The notes under the pieces: model-generated
Databases searched by the model: none
Seen by the model: only the letters and a program-made list of their open reading frames with translations
What the model was told of the DNA's origin: nothing
From: Pseudomonadota bacterium
GTDB taxonomy: Bacteria; Pseudomonadota; Alphaproteobacteria; Acetobacterales; Acetobacteraceae
DNA length: 64,000 bases
Reading direction: 5' to 3'
Assembly (NCBI GenBank): GCA_021780935.1
Contig: JAJXXT010000155.1
Span: 1-64,000, forward strand
Made by a program: the position numbers and the translations under genes
Shown: in pieces, positions 26,362 through 39,569 of the stretch
How positions within the stretch are numbered: the stretch's first letter is position 1
How the letters are laid out: each line of letters opens with the position of its first letter

Positions 26362-27701
26362 TGCGCCGCATCATCGCCTTTCTCGTGCTGTGCGCCGCGA
26401 TCGTCGCCGTCGCGTGGTGGGTGGCGGCGATCCCCGGCCATATCGACCTCGCGGTCGGCGGCGTCGCCATCCAGACCTCGGCGCCGGTCGGCATCACGCT
26501 CGGCATCGTGGCGCTGCTGGTGGCGTATGTCCTACTGCGGCTGCTGGTGATCCTGCTCACGCTGCCGCGGCGCTGGCGGCGCTGGCGCGCGACAAGGCGT
26601 CGCCTCGGTGGCGAGCGGGCGGTGACGCGCGCGCTGGTGGCGCTCGCCGCCAATGCCGAGGCGCCCGCAAGGCGCCAGGCCGAACGGGCTCGCAAGCTGC
26701 TGGGCGCCACGCCGCAGACCCTGTTGATCAGCGCCGAGGCGGCCCGGCTCGCCGGCGACGACAAGGCCGCGGCCTCCGCCTATGAGGCGCTCGCCGGCGA
26801 TTCCGAATCCGCCTTTCTCGGCCTGCGCGGGCTGTTCCGCCAGGCCGTCGCGCGCGCCGACTGGCAGGAGGCGATGCGTCTCGCGCGCCGTGCGGAGGCG
26901 CATGCGCCGGGCAAGACCTGGCTGATCGCCGAACGCGCCGAGGCGGCCCTGCGCGCCGGCGACTGGGACGCGGCGCTGGCGCTCGCGGGACCGGACCTGC
27001 CCAAGGTGCAGCTCGCCACCGCCGCCGCCCTCGCCAACCCCGACCCCGGGCTCGCGCGCGGCCTCGCCAAGCGGGCCTGGCAGCAGGACCATGGCTTCGC
27101 GCCGGCCGCCATCGCCTATGCCCGGGCGCTGCGCGCCGCCGGCAAGGACGCCCGTGCCGCCGTGGTGTTGCGGCGAAGCTGGTCCACCGCGCCGCACCCG
27201 GACCTCGCGGAGGCGGCGCTCGACGGCATCACCGACCGGCTGGCGCGGCTGCGCGCCGGCACCGCGCTGATCCATGGCCGGCCGGACGATGCGGAATCAC
27301 ACCTGTTGATGGCGCGGCTCTCGCACGAGGCGGACCTGCCGGGGGAGGCGCGGCGGCATGTCGATGCGGCCCATGCCAAAGGCATGGACGACCGGCGGAT
27401 GTGGCTGCTCGCGGCACGCATCGAGGACACGAATGGCGCCGGATCGGGGACCGGATCGGGGGTCGGATCGGCGGCTGGCGCCGAGGCGCTGCGCCGCGCC
27501 GCCATCGCCTCCGACCCCGCCTGGACCTGCGGCCAGTGCGGCACGCATCTCGCCGCCTGGCAGCCGGTCTGCCCGAATTGCGGCACGGTCGGCCGCATCG
27601 TCTGGCAGGCGCCGGGCCAGGGATCGCGGGACCAAGGACTGGGAGGAACAAGTCCGGCACGCCTGCGCGCCGAGACGATGAAGGTGCTGCCGGCGGGCTG
27701 A
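26361..27701 (+). CDS. hemY: HemY-type haem biosynthesis protein
   Basis: A 446-residue protein of the proteobacterial HemY family (not protoporphyrinogen oxidase). Two N-terminal transmembrane segments (IIAFLVLCAAIVAVAWWVAA; VGITLGIVALLVAYVLLRLL) are followed by TPR-like helices through residue 350. A C-terminal zinc ribbon (WTCGQCGTHL ... PVCPNCGTVG) ends the protein, a common alphaproteobacterial addition. The exact biochemical role of HemY is not settled in the literature. A Gly/Ser linker before the ribbon derives from three 12-bp repeats. Confidence 0.87.
   Translation: MRRIIAFLVLCAAIVAVAWWVAAIPGHIDLAVGGVAIQTSAPVGITLGIVALLVAYVLLRLLVILLTLPRRWRRWRATRRRLGGERAVTRALVALAANAEAPARRQAERARKLLGATPQTLLISAEAARLAGDDKAAASAYEALAGDSESAFLGLRGLFRQAVARADWQEAMRLARRAEAHAPGKTWLIAERAEAALRAGDWDAALALAGPDLPKVQLATAAALANPDPGLARGLAKRAWQQDHGFAPAAIAYARALRAAGKDARAAVVLRRSWSTAPHPDLAEAALDGITDRLARLRAGTALIHGRPDDAESHLLMARLSHEADLPGEARRHVDAAHAKGMDDRRMWLLAARIEDTNGAGSGTGSGVGSAAGAEALRRAAIASDPAWTCGQCGTHLAAWQPVCPNCGTVGRIVWQAPGQGSRDQGLGGTSPARLRAETMKVLPAG
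27441..27476. repeat. Three 12-bp repeats forming a Gly/Ser linker in hemY
   Basis: GGATCGGGGACC, GGATCGGGGGTC and GGATCGGCGGCT are adjacent. They code for a flexible linker (GSGTGSGVGSAA) between the TPR part and the zinc ribbon. Confidence 0.85.
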
Positions 27702-27810
27702 GGCGCCGCACGATCTGTCCCTGCTGTCATTTCCCGGCCAGGGTCTGTTGCACAGCCCCCACCCCCATGCTAGGTGCGCGCCGCTCCGGCGCCGCCGCGG
27801 GCATGCTCTC

Positions 27811-27827
27811 CCGTGCATCGTGCACGG
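27811..27827 (+). promoter_or_regulatory. Hairpin directly before atpH
   Basis: CCGTGCA-TCG-TGCACGG is a perfect 7-bp stem ending 10 bases before the atpH ATG. It overlaps the expected ribosome-binding region (CACCAGGATG) only at its edge and could modulate initiation or protect the message 5' end. There are 136 bp between hemY and atpH. Confidence 0.45.
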
Positions 27828-27837
27828 CCCCACCAGG

Positions 27838-28422
27838 ATGGATAACGCACACGTGGCGTCTGGCACTGCTTCAACCACCGCTTCCGGCCGGCTGGCCGAT
27901 CGTTACGCAACCGCGCTCTATGCGCTCGCCGACGAACAGGGCGCACTCGACCGCGCGGTGCAGGAGATGGAGGCGCTGGGCCGCCTCATCGACGCCAGCG
28001 CCGATCTGCGCCGCCTGCTGGAAAGCCCGCTGATCGACGTGCACACCGCGGAAAAGGCTCTGCGTTCGGTGCTGACCGACAGCGGCTTCTCCAAGCTGAT
28101 CCTCGATTTCGCCAGCGTCGTGGTGGCCAACCGCCGGGCGCGCGAGCTGCGCGCGATCGTCGCCGGTTTCGCCGCCCTGGTCGCCACCCGCCGCGGTGTT
28201 GTCGTCGCGCATGTCGCGACCGCGCGCCCGTTGTCGGCCACCCAGGAACAGGCACTGCGCGCGCGCCTGATCGAGGCCGGCTATGCCCGCGTCGATATCG
28301 ATACCACCGTTGACCCCGAACTTCTGGGCGGCCTGACGCTGCGCGTCGGCGCCCGCCTCTACGACACCTCGCTGCGCTCGCGTCTGCAGCGCCTGCAATA
28401 CGCCATGAAGGGAGCTGCCTGA
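27838..28422 (+). CDS. atpH: ATP synthase F1 subunit delta
   Basis: A 194-residue stator subunit (OSCP type) linking F1 to the peripheral stalk. Typical stretches are [40 protein letters not shown] and, at the C-terminus, [22 protein letters not shown] 27838 was chosen because upstream residues are not family-like. It begins the atpHAGDC operon; the F0 genes are not in the window, as is normal for alphaproteobacteria. Confidence 0.94.
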   Translation: MDNAHVASGTASTTASGRLADRYATALYALADEQGALDRAVQEMEALGRLIDASADLRRLLESPLIDVHTAEKALRSVLTDSGFSKLILDFASVVVANRRARELRAIVAGFAALVATRRGVVVAHVATARPLSATQEQALRARLIEAGYARVDIDTTVDPELLGGLTLRVGARLYDTSLRSRLQRLQYAMKGAA

Positions 28423-28423
28423 T

Positions 28424-29953
<1,530 letters not shown>

Positions 29954-29979
29954 GGCGCCCCTAACCCGAGGATCGCCTG

Positions 29980-32374
<2,395 letters not shown>

Positions 32375-32384
32375 GGCGAGCGCG

Positions 32385-32792
32385 ATGCCCGTCGATCTCG
32401 AGATCGTCTCGCCGGAAAAGCTGCTGCTCGCGGAGCCGGTGGAGATGGTGACGCTGCCGGGCTCCGAGGGCGAGATCGGTGTGCTGCCCGGCCATGCGCC
32501 GATGATCGTGCTGCTGCGCGGCGGCACGGTGCGCACCTGGGAGGGCGGCAAGGTCGTCAAGAGCCTCTACGTCTCCGGCGGTTTCGCGGAGATCACCGGG
32601 TCGCTGGTGACGGTGCTGGCCAATGCCGCGACGCCGGTCGCCGAGCTTTCCCACGCGGCGGCCGAGCAGCGCCTCGCCGCGGCGGAAAGCGCCTACGCGG
32701 CCCTCGACAAGAGCGACATGGCGGCAACCCTCGCGGCGATGGACGAGATTCAGTCCGCCCGCGCCATGGTCGAGGCCGCTCCCCGGACCTGA
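32385..32792 (+). CDS. atpC: ATP synthase F1 subunit epsilon
   Basis: A 135-residue protein with the N-terminal beta-sandwich (LEIVSPEKLLLAEPVEMVTL; SEGEIGVLPGHAPMIVLL) and a C-terminal helical pair. The last codons and the stop lie inside the first unit of a 17-bp tandem repeat, so the C-terminal PRT ending may be recent. Confidence 0.95.
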   Translation: MPVDLEIVSPEKLLLAEPVEMVTLPGSEGEIGVLPGHAPMIVLLRGGTVRTWEGGKVVKSLYVSGGFAEITGSLVTVLANAATPVAELSHAAAEQRLAAAESAYAALDKSDMAATLAAMDEIQSARAMVEAAPRT

Positions 32793-32869
32793 CGCCCCCC
32801 CGGACCTGACGCCCCCCCGGACCTGAGGCTGGGGCGGACCTGACGCCCAGGCGGATCTAACGCTCGCGC
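32785..32869. repeat. Five tandem 17-bp units at the end of atpC
   Basis: Units start at 32785, 32802, 32819, 32836 and 32853. The first two are identical (GGACCTGACG followed by seven C); the last three drift progressively. The array begins inside atpC and ends in the atpC/ferritin-like gap. Because 17 is not a multiple of three, each unit shifts frame, and most carry TGA. Confidence 0.88.
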
Positions 32870-32987
32870 CCGGCGGCCCCTCAGCGCGCTTGAAATCGCG
32901 TCGCGACATCGCGACGTTGCACCGCATGACGACCCGGCACGCAGACGCCCGCCATCACGGCGTGGCGGCGATGATCGCTTTCGCGCG

Positions 32988-33881
32988 GTGAAGCACTGGC
33001 GGCTCGACGACGTGGATTGGGGCGGTTTCGACGGCAGCCGTCTGGATGCGCGCGTGCTGCCCCTGGTGAAGGCGGCGGCGATGGTCGAGCGCAACGGCAC
33101 CGACTATGCGATCTATCTCAAGCGCGTCTTCGCCGACGATCCGGCGTTCTGCGCCGCCGCCGATACCTGGGCGGAGGAGGAGGTGCAGCACGGCGAGGCG
33201 CTGGGGCGCTGGGCGATGCTGGCTGATCCCGACTGGGATTTTCGCGCCGCCTTCGCGCGTTATCGCGCCGGGTTCAGCATCCCGCTCGATGCCACCGCCT
33301 CGGTCCGCGGCTCGCGCACCGGCGAGCTGATCGCGCGCTGCATGGTGGAGACCGGTACGTCGAGCTATTACACGGCTCTCGCGGACGCGACGGCGGAACC
33401 GGTGCTCGGGCGCCTCTGCCGGCTCATCGCGGCCGACGAGTACCGGCACTTCAAGCTGTTCTACGACCACATGCACCGCTATCTCGGGCGCGAGCGGCTC
33501 GGTTTCGCGCGCCGCCTCGTGATCGCTGCCTTGCGGGCGCGCGAGAGCGAGGACGACGAACTCGCCTTTGCCTATCATTGCGCGAACGAACCGACATCGC
33601 TGCCCTACGGCCACGCGCGCTGCATGCGCGCCTATCTCGGCGGCGCGATCGGCTTCTATCGCCGCCCCCATGTCGCGCGCGGCATGGCGATGATCTGCAA
33701 GACCGTGGGGCTGAAGCCGCACGGCAAGCTGTGCGGGCTTTCGACGCACCTGGCGTGGCATGCGTTGGGCCGGCAACGACGACGCTATGGCGGGGCCGCA
33801 TCCGGCAGCGCGACGCCGCCATCCTCCGTCCGCTCCAGCGGCGCCGCCGCGACGACGGCATCGAGGGTCAGCGCGCCATAG
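32988..33881 (+). CDS. Ferritin-like di-iron carboxylate protein
   Basis: A 297-residue protein starting at GTG 32988. All ligands of a four-helix di-iron site can be placed: Glu34, Glu65-x2-His68 (EEEVQHGE), Glu121 (VETGTSSYY) and Glu151-x2-His154 (DEYRHFKLFYDH). It resembles rubrerythrin-like and acyl-ACP-desaturase-like domain proteins; the reaction (oxygenase, desaturase or iron handling) is not determinable. The final 35 or so residues are low-complexity Ser/Ala/Arg and run 97 bp into the convergent DUF952 gene, so this tail may be non-functional. Confidence 0.72.
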   Translation: MKHWRLDDVDWGGFDGSRLDARVLPLVKAAAMVERNGTDYAIYLKRVFADDPAFCAAADTWAEEEVQHGEALGRWAMLADPDWDFRAAFARYRAGFSIPLDATASVRGSRTGELIARCMVETGTSSYYTALADATAEPVLGRLCRLIAADEYRHFKLFYDHMHRYLGRERLGFARRLVIAALRARESEDDELAFAYHCANEPTSLPYGHARCMRAYLGGAIGFYRRPHVARGMAMICKTVGLKPHGKLCGLSTHLAWHALGRQRRRYGGAASGSATPPSSVRSSGAAATTASRVSAP

Positions 33882-34138
33882 ACATGCGGAAACAGCGCCC
33901 CGCCGCGCGCCTCCTCCCAGCGTAAGGCCGTACCGAGCGCGGCGAGATCGACCGCGACCAGCATCAGCCGGTCCTGGCCGCGATAATGCCGGTCCAGCGT
34001 CCCCGCCAACTGGCCGGCGAGCGAGAGATGAATGAACCCGTCGGCAAGGTCCGCCGGTGTGCCGCGGAACACGCCCTCGCGCCGCCATGCCTCGAGCTGC
34101 GGCACCGTCAGCACCTTGTAGGCGAGCCGTTCCGCCAT
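33785..34138 (-). CDS. DUF952-family protein
   Basis: A 117-residue protein with the family pattern AYKVLTVPQLEAWRREGVF, PADLADGFIHLSLAGQLAGT and LRWEEARGGALFPHVYGAL. DUF952 proteins resemble ADP-ribosyltransferase-related or glutathione-transferase-associated folds, but the function is unknown. It is the downstream partner of the ACT-like gene (1-bp gap) and overlaps the ferritin-like gene tail to tail. Confidence 0.88.
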   Translation of the reverse strand: MAERLAYKVLTVPQLEAWRREGVFRGTPADLADGFIHLSLAGQLAGTLDRHYRGQDRLMLVAVDLAALGTALRWEEARGGALFPHVYGALTLDAVVAAAPLERTEDGGVALPDAAPP

Positions 34139-34139
34139 G

Positions 34140-34439
34140 CTACGCTGCCCGACGCTGCACCCGGCCGCTGATCTCCTGGTCGTGATGCACCGCGAGCACG
34201 CCGACCACGGCGCCGAGATTGCCCGCCACCAGGTGCACCATCTCGGCCGGCATCGAGGCGAGGCGGATCTCGATGCACGTGGTCGCCCCCTGGCGGCGCG
34301 CCTCGAACAGGTCGGGCACCAGGTCGCGGCGCGCGAAGGGCTCGATCAGCCGCGGCAGCAGGCCCGGCGTCGGTTCGGCGGTGACGGTAAAACGGACGGC
34401 GGCATGCAGGCCGACCAGGGCCCACGGTTCGAACGACAT
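34140..34439 (-). CDS. Small ACT-domain-like protein
   Basis: A 99-residue protein (MSFEPWALVGLHAAVRFTVT). The pattern is an ACT-type ferredoxin fold, similar to the small regulatory subunit of acetohydroxyacid synthase: FTVTAEPTPGLLPRLIEPFA, then RRDLVPDLFEARRQG, then CIEIRLASMPAEMVHLVAGNL. Such stand-alone ACT proteins bind amino acids. No large catalytic subunit is adjacent. The chosen ATG (34439) removes ten unlikely residues. Confidence 0.6.
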   Translation of the reverse strand: MSFEPWALVGLHAAVRFTVTAEPTPGLLPRLIEPFARRDLVPDLFEARRQGATTCIEIRLASMPAEMVHLVAGNLGAVVGVLAVHHDQEISGRVQRRAA

Positions 34440-34488
34440 GAGGAGGGAACTCCGGAGACGGGAAGGCAAAAGGCGAGCGAAATGCGCC

Positions 34489-34505
34489 GGCTGCCGTGGG
34501 CAGCC
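34489..34505. terminator. GGCTGCC hairpin downstream of the DUF2125 gene
   Basis: GGCTGCC-GTG-GGCAGCC is a perfect 7-bp stem in the 127-bp gap between the DUF2125 stop and the ACT-like start. No T-run is present on the minus strand. Confidence 0.45.
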
Positions 34506-34566
34506 TAGGCGGTAATTCGCATTCGCGCGCGCATCGTCCTCGGAGACATGACGTGTCTATAGCGGC

Positions 34567-35625
34567 TTACGGCATGCCTGACCAGGAAAGTTTCGCAACC
34601 CGGCCGAGTTCCACGCCGCCGAGCGTGAGCCGCCCGCCATGCAGGGCGGCGGTGACGTGGATGCGGGGCGGCGCGCCCGCCTTGCCCGGCTTCGCCAGCA
34701 GCCCGAGCGCGAATTGCGCCGCCAGCGCCGGCCCCGGCGCGACGGCGCGGGTGCGTACCATGGCGGCGATCGCCTCGTTGTAGCCCTGCACGTCGAGCGT
34801 CGCCGTCGCATCCGGTTGCAACGCGGCGTCCAGCGCCACGCGGCCGCTGCCGGTCAGGCCGAGCGTTCCCCAGTCGAGCACCAGACGGTCGAGAAGCAGC
34901 GCGCCGCCACGGGTGCGCCAGGCCTCAAGCCAGCCCACGGTGCCCTGCACGCCATTGGCGGGCGGCGCGGCCAGCGCGCCGGTGGCCACGCCATCCGCCC
35001 GCAGCACGGCGATCCGGTTGCCGAGCGGCCAGCCACCGGGCGCCAAACCACCGGACGCCAAGCCGCCGGACGCCAAGCCGTTTGGCGGCAATCCGAGACC
35101 GGTGGCGGAAATTCCAAACCCGAGATCGGGACCGCGCGGCGCCAACACCACGCGCGCCCGCGTCACCGAGGCGTCCGTCCGGCCCGCGCTCGCGACCGTG
35201 AGGCCGGTCGCCGCCACCGTGATGCGGTGCGAGCCGATCAACGGCACCGTACCCACCAGCGTCGTTGCGCGCACCTCGATCGGCGGGCCGTGGCCCCGCC
35301 GCACCTCGAACCCCTCCGGGAACGTGATCGCCAGCGTCGCCGGGTGGGCGAGCGCCACGGCCAGCTCCAGCCGCCGCGCATGCACGCTGCCGGCGACCGG
35401 CATCGCACCGCCGCCGGCGCCGGTCACGCCCGGCACGACGAGCGCAACCGCGAGCGGAAACCCGGCACGCACCGGCCGACCCGCGCTGACCACCCAGCCC
35501 TGGGCGCGCGCAGCGACCAGCGAGGTCTCGAACCGATCGCGCAGCAGGCCCGTGAGGCCGTACCATGCCCCGCTCCAGAGGCCGGCGAGTAGCAGGACAA
35601 ACAACAGCATACGGCGCATTCGCAA
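34567..35625 (-). CDS. DUF2125 periplasmic protein
   Basis: A 352-residue protein with an N-terminal membrane anchor (MLLFVLLLAGLWSGAWYGLTG), then the DUF2125 pattern WVVSAGRPVRAGFPLAVALV and RRLELAVALAHPATLAITFPEG, ending in LHGGRLTLGGVELGRVAKLSW. The beta-rich, AsmA-like style suggests a periplasmic lipid-related or envelope role, but the function is unknown. It follows plsC on the same strand. Three 15-bp repeats give GLASG-GLASG-GLAPG near the middle. Confidence 0.82.
   Translation of the reverse strand: MRMRRMLLFVLLLAGLWSGAWYGLTGLLRDRFETSLVAARAQGWVVSAGRPVRAGFPLAVALVVPGVTGAGGGAMPVAGSVHARRLELAVALAHPATLAITFPEGFEVRRGHGPPIEVRATTLVGTVPLIGSHRITVAATGLTVASAGRTDASVTRARVVLAPRGPDLGFGISATGLGLPPNGLASGGLASGGLAPGGWPLGNRIAVLRADGVATGALAAPPANGVQGTVGWLEAWRTRGGALLLDRLVLDWGTLGLTGSGRVALDAALQPDATATLDVQGYNEAIAAMVRTRAVAPGPALAAQFALGLLAKPGKAGAPPRIHVTAALHGGRLTLGGVELGRVAKLSWSGMP
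35041..35085. repeat. Three 15-bp repeats in the DUF2125 gene
   Basis: CGCCAAACCACCGGA, CGCCAAGCCGCCGGA and CGCCAAGCCGTTTGG are adjacent and in frame, coding for repeated GLASG pentapeptides. Confidence 0.85.
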
Positions 35626-35763
35626 CCCATACAGACAACCGCGCAGCGGCTCTATCCCCAGTTCGTCCGCCGTCCCTGCCCAGCCCTCTCACACGGCGAG
35701 AAGCAAGCCCGCATCAGCGATTTATGCATGCGTGCTGGCACACCGTCACAGCCGTGCCGGGCG

Positions 35764-36483
35764 TTAGCCCACAAGTTTATCCACAGGGTGCGCGAGGGCG
35801 CCGGCAAGCTCGCGCATCAGCGCCCCGCGCGTCAGGCCGGCCGCCAGCGGCGGGCGAATCTGGATGGTGATGGTTCCCGGATTCTTGATGAAGGCGCGAC
35901 GCCCCCAGAACCGGCCGGAATCCGTCGTGACGGGGATCACCGTCAGGCCGGTACGCTGCGCCAGCGCCGCGACGCCCGGCTGCAACGCCAGCATCCGCTC
36001 CGGCGGCGCGCGCGTCCCCTCCGGAAAAATGACGATGCTGCGGCCCGCACGCAGCGCCGCATCCCCACCACGCAGCAAGCTGCGGATCGCGGCCGCCCCG
36101 GCCTCGCGATCCACCGCGATCTGCCCGAGCCGCGCGCAGAATCCGCCGACCAGCGGGATCCGCGTCAGCTCGCGCTTCAACACATAGGCGGGCGTCGGCG
36201 CGGGCGGCGCCAGCAGCAGGAACCAGATCATCGTGTCGAAGGCCGATTGGTGGCGCGAGGCGATCAACACCGGGCCCGCCGGCAGATATTCGGCACCGAC
36301 CACACGCCAGGTGATGCCGCAGACGCGCCGCAGCCCGCCCAGGACCAGCCGAACCCAGCACCGCATATAGGCCTGCATCGCCGCCTGGCCGCGCCACGTC
36401 ACGAGCGGCAGCGCCGGCACCATGGCGATCGTGACCCCATAGAAGAACAGGTTGAACAGGGCCGAGCGAAGGAAACGGCTCAT
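35764..36483 (-). CDS. plsC: 1-acyl-sn-glycerol-3-phosphate acyltransferase
   Basis: A 239-residue membrane acyltransferase. The catalytic HxxxxD motif is in IASRHQSAFDTMIWFLLLAP and the substrate-binding FPEGTR motif is in IVIFPEGTRAPPERML. An N-terminal hydrophobic segment follows the start MSRFLRSALFNLFFYG. It makes phosphatidate, or could act as the OlsA partner of OlsB. The start overlaps the ydcF stop by four bases. Confidence 0.93.
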   Translation of the reverse strand: MSRFLRSALFNLFFYGVTIAMVPALPLVTWRGQAAMQAYMRCWVRLVLGGLRRVCGITWRVVGAEYLPAGPVLIASRHQSAFDTMIWFLLLAPPAPTPAYVLKRELTRIPLVGGFCARLGQIAVDREAGAAAIRSLLRGGDAALRAGRSIVIFPEGTRAPPERMLALQPGVAALAQRTGLTVIPVTTDSGRFWGRRAFIKNPGTITIQIRPPLAAGLTRGALMRELAGALAHPVDKLVG

Positions 36484-37052
36484 CGGTCGAGATGCAGCAG
36501 CGGCGCCACGCCAGACACCACGGCGAGGTATTTGACGTATTCGACCGCCAGCAGCCGCCACACCGCGGCAAAGCGCCACCATGGGCGCAGCGACGGCGGA
36601 TGGACGGGATAGGCGTGCAGGGCCACGCCGGGCATGGCGCGCGAGAACTCGGCGAGCGCCCGCGGCATATGGTAGAACGCCGTCACGACGATCACCGACC
36701 GCAACCCGTCGCGCGCCGCCCACCGCGCTGCCTCGCGCGCGTTGCCGCTGGTGGTCTTGGCCCGATAGCCAAGGGTGACCCGGTGCGACAGCCCCGGGCG
36801 CGCACCGTCCATACGCGCCAGGGTGTGGTAGTCGATGCCCTGCCCGACGCCCGAGATCAGCAGCTTCGGCGCCCGCCCCTCGGCCAGCAAACGCAGCCCC
36901 GTCTGCACCCGGTCCGCGCCACCGGTCAGCACCACGATCCCCGCGGCCTGCGCCTGCGTCGCCGGCGCATGGGTGGTGCCAACGACAAAGCCCACGAAAC
37001 CTAGGGCGAGCAACGCGACAGGCAGGACCAGCCACGCGAACAGGCGGCTCAC
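36480..37052 (-). CDS. YdcF/SanA-family (DUF218) membrane protein
   Basis: A 190-residue protein with one N-terminal transmembrane segment (LVLPVALLALGFVGFVVGTT) and a DUF218 domain: GIVVLTGGADRVQTGLRLLA, PKLLISGVGQGI, TTSGNAREAARWA and VIVVTAFYHMPRALAEF. Family members affect envelope integrity; the enzymatic activity is uncertain. Start codon GTG 37052. It lies between ftsX (13-bp gap) and plsC (4-bp overlap). Confidence 0.88.
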   Translation of the reverse strand: MSRLFAWLVLPVALLALGFVGFVVGTTHAPATQAQAAGIVVLTGGADRVQTGLRLLAEGRAPKLLISGVGQGIDYHTLARMDGARPGLSHRVTLGYRAKTTSGNAREAARWAARDGLRSVIVVTAFYHMPRALAEFSRAMPGVALHAYPVHPPSLRPWWRFAAVWRLLAVEYVKYLAVVSGVAPLLHLDR

Positions 37053-37065
37053 GGCGGGCGGGCCT

Positions 37066-38019
37066 TCACGGCAGCAGGCGCAGCCAGGCGCGAACGGTGA
37101 GCTGTGCCGTGACGAAGCCGATCATGGCGCAGACCACGGGAATCGCCGCGAGCCCGACCCAGAGCGCGCGCGGCAGGCCCGGCACCCAGGCCGTCGCATC
37201 GGCGATGCCACCGGCGATCGGGGCGGCGAGTGCGGCCAGCCCCGCGAGCACCGGCAACGCCACCACCGCGCCGGCCAGCCCGCCGAAAAAAGCCAGCCGC
37301 GTCGCGCGCGCCGCGAACCGCCTCGCGATATCGCCGTCGGTGGCGCCCAGCCCGTGCACCAGCAGCACGGCGTCGCGCCGCTGCACCAGCCCGGCGCGGG
37401 TCGCGATGGTCACCACCGCGGTCGCCACCCCCATGACCAGCGCCAGCATCGCCCAGGCCAGCGCCTGGATACTGTGCGCCAGGACGGCGATGCGCCGTGT
37501 CCAGGCGCCGTGGCTGTCGACCAGTGTGCCAGGTGCTGCCGCCCGCAGTTCCGCGGTCAACGCCGCGAGCGGCGGGCCGCTGCCGCCCGCCCGCACCGCG
37601 ATCACGGCCGGCAGCGTGAGCCCACCCATCGTCTCGCTGCCCAGCCACGGGCGCAGCAGCCGCGCGATTTCGGCATGGGAAAGCGCCTGAACGCTGGCGA
37701 TGCCGGGGCTGGCGCGCAGCAACGCCACCACGCGGTCGAGCCGATCCTGCGGCGCGTCCGTCGCCCTGGCGGCGGGGTCTGGCACCTGCACGGTCAGCGC
37801 CGCGGCCGGGCCCTGCTGCCATTGCCGGGCAAAGCCCGCGGCGGCGAAGGCGCCGGCGAGCGCGAGGCTGGCCAGGAACGCCATCGCCGCGACCAGGAAC
37901 GGCAGCAGCCGCCCGGCAACGCCTCGGCGCAGGCCGAGATCGTCCGCGCGGGCCGGCCGCAACCGGCGGGCCCGGCGAGCCGCCTCGCGTGCCTCGCCAT
38001 CACGCATCGGATCGGTCAT
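37066..38019 (-). CDS. ftsX: Cell division protein FtsX
   Basis: A 317-residue permease-like subunit with four transmembrane segments: one after a basic N-terminus (LPFLVAAMAFLASLALAGAF), a periplasmic domain (residues 65-180) and three at the C-terminus with the FtsX pattern VVTIATRAGLVQRRDAVLLV and LGATDGDIARRFAARATRLA. With FtsE it couples ATP hydrolysis to activation of septal peptidoglycan hydrolases. Confidence 0.92.
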   Translation of the reverse strand: MTDPMRDGEAREAARRARRLRPARADDLGLRRGVAGRLLPFLVAAMAFLASLALAGAFAAAGFARQWQQGPAAALTVQVPDPAARATDAPQDRLDRVVALLRASPGIASVQALSHAEIARLLRPWLGSETMGGLTLPAVIAVRAGGSGPPLAALTAELRAAAPGTLVDSHGAWTRRIAVLAHSIQALAWAMLALVMGVATAVVTIATRAGLVQRRDAVLLVHGLGATDGDIARRFAARATRLAFFGGLAGAVVALPVLAGLAALAAPIAGGIADATAWVPGLPRALWVGLAAIPVVCAMIGFVTAQLTVRAWLRLLP

Positions 38020-38031
38020 GCATCGGGTGCC

Positions 38032-38703
<672 letters not shown>

Positions 38704-38887
38704 GCGGCCCGACCCCGCGCAGACCTGCGGGCCAGGATACCGGATCGGGCGACGGAACGATCGGGTGCGCGGGCCCCGGTGGCGCCTCGCTCCATGGGGG
38801 GTTCCTGCATGGCGAGGGTTCTGCCACGGCAGGGCACCGCGCCGGAAGCGCCTTGCAACCGACGCGGGAGGATGGCGAGAATAAGCG

Positions 38888-39364
38888 ATGCGACTCTCCT
38901 GCCCCGACTGTGCCGCGGAATACGATGTGCCGGACGCAGCACTGGGCACCCGGCGCCGGCTGCGCTGTTCCAACTGCGGCTCGGGCTGGGAGTGGTCCCC
39001 GCCTGCCGCCGAGCCCCCCTCCCCGCCGGCAGCAGCGGCCATACCCGAGGCCGCGCCGATGATCGCGGCCGATAGGGCTCCCGAGGTGCCGCCACCGCCG
39101 CCGCAGCCCGCACGACAGCCGCCGACGCCGACAGAGACCATGGCCTTGCCCGGCGCAGGGCCACGGATCGAGGTGCCGCCCGAGCGGCGGACGCCGCCCG
39201 CCGCGCCGCCGCCCCCGGAGCCGACGGGGCACGCCATGCTGGCCTGGGCGGCAAGCCTCGCGATCATCGTGCTCGCCCTGGTGGCGCTCTATGTCTGGCG
39301 TGCGCCGATCATGCATGCCTGGCCGCCGGTCATCCGCGCCTATGCCGCTTTGGGACTGGCCTAA
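38888..39364 (+). CDS. MJ0042-type zinc-ribbon membrane protein
   Basis: A 158-residue protein, divergent from ftsE. The N-terminal zinc ribbon has two CxxC knuckles ([19 protein letters not shown] ... [13 protein letters not shown]). A Pro-rich linker spans residues 38-115, and one transmembrane segment lies near the C-terminus ([20 protein letters not shown]). Such proteins are common next to ftsE in alphaproteobacteria; function unknown. Confidence 0.82.
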   Translation: MRLSCPDCAAEYDVPDAALGTRRRLRCSNCGSGWEWSPPAAEPPSPPAAAAIPEAAPMIAADRAPEVPPPPPQPARQPPTPTETMALPGAGPRIEVPPERRTPPAAPPPPEPTGHAMLAWAASLAIIVLALVALYVWRAPIMHAWPPVIRAYAALGLA

Positions 39365-39371
39365 GGGGGGC

Positions 39372-39569
39372 TCAGCCGCCGGCGACAGCGTGGACGAAGG
39401 CGTAGACCACGATCGGGATCGCCACCAGCACATAGACGCGCAGGCCGATCAGCAGCCAAGTGATGCCGGGGCCGAGCCGCCGACGGGGCAACGGAAGCTC
39501 CGCGACGCTCGAGCGCTGCGCCGCGTCGAGCGCGTCGAGCGGGTCGGCGTCGCTCATCCCGCTGCTCAT
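39372..39569 (-). CDS. Small single-pass membrane protein
   Basis: A 65-residue protein: an acidic and Arg-rich N-terminus (MSDADPLDALDAAQRSSVAE) and one C-terminal transmembrane segment (ITWLLIGLRVYVLVAIPIVV). Its ATG overlaps the stop of the Nramp gene (ATGA), so it is translationally coupled and may be an accessory peptide of that transporter. No family recognised. Confidence 0.6.
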   Translation of the reverse strand: MSSGMSDADPLDALDAAQRSSVAELPLPRRRLGPGITWLLIGLRVYVLVAIPIVVYAFVHAVAGG

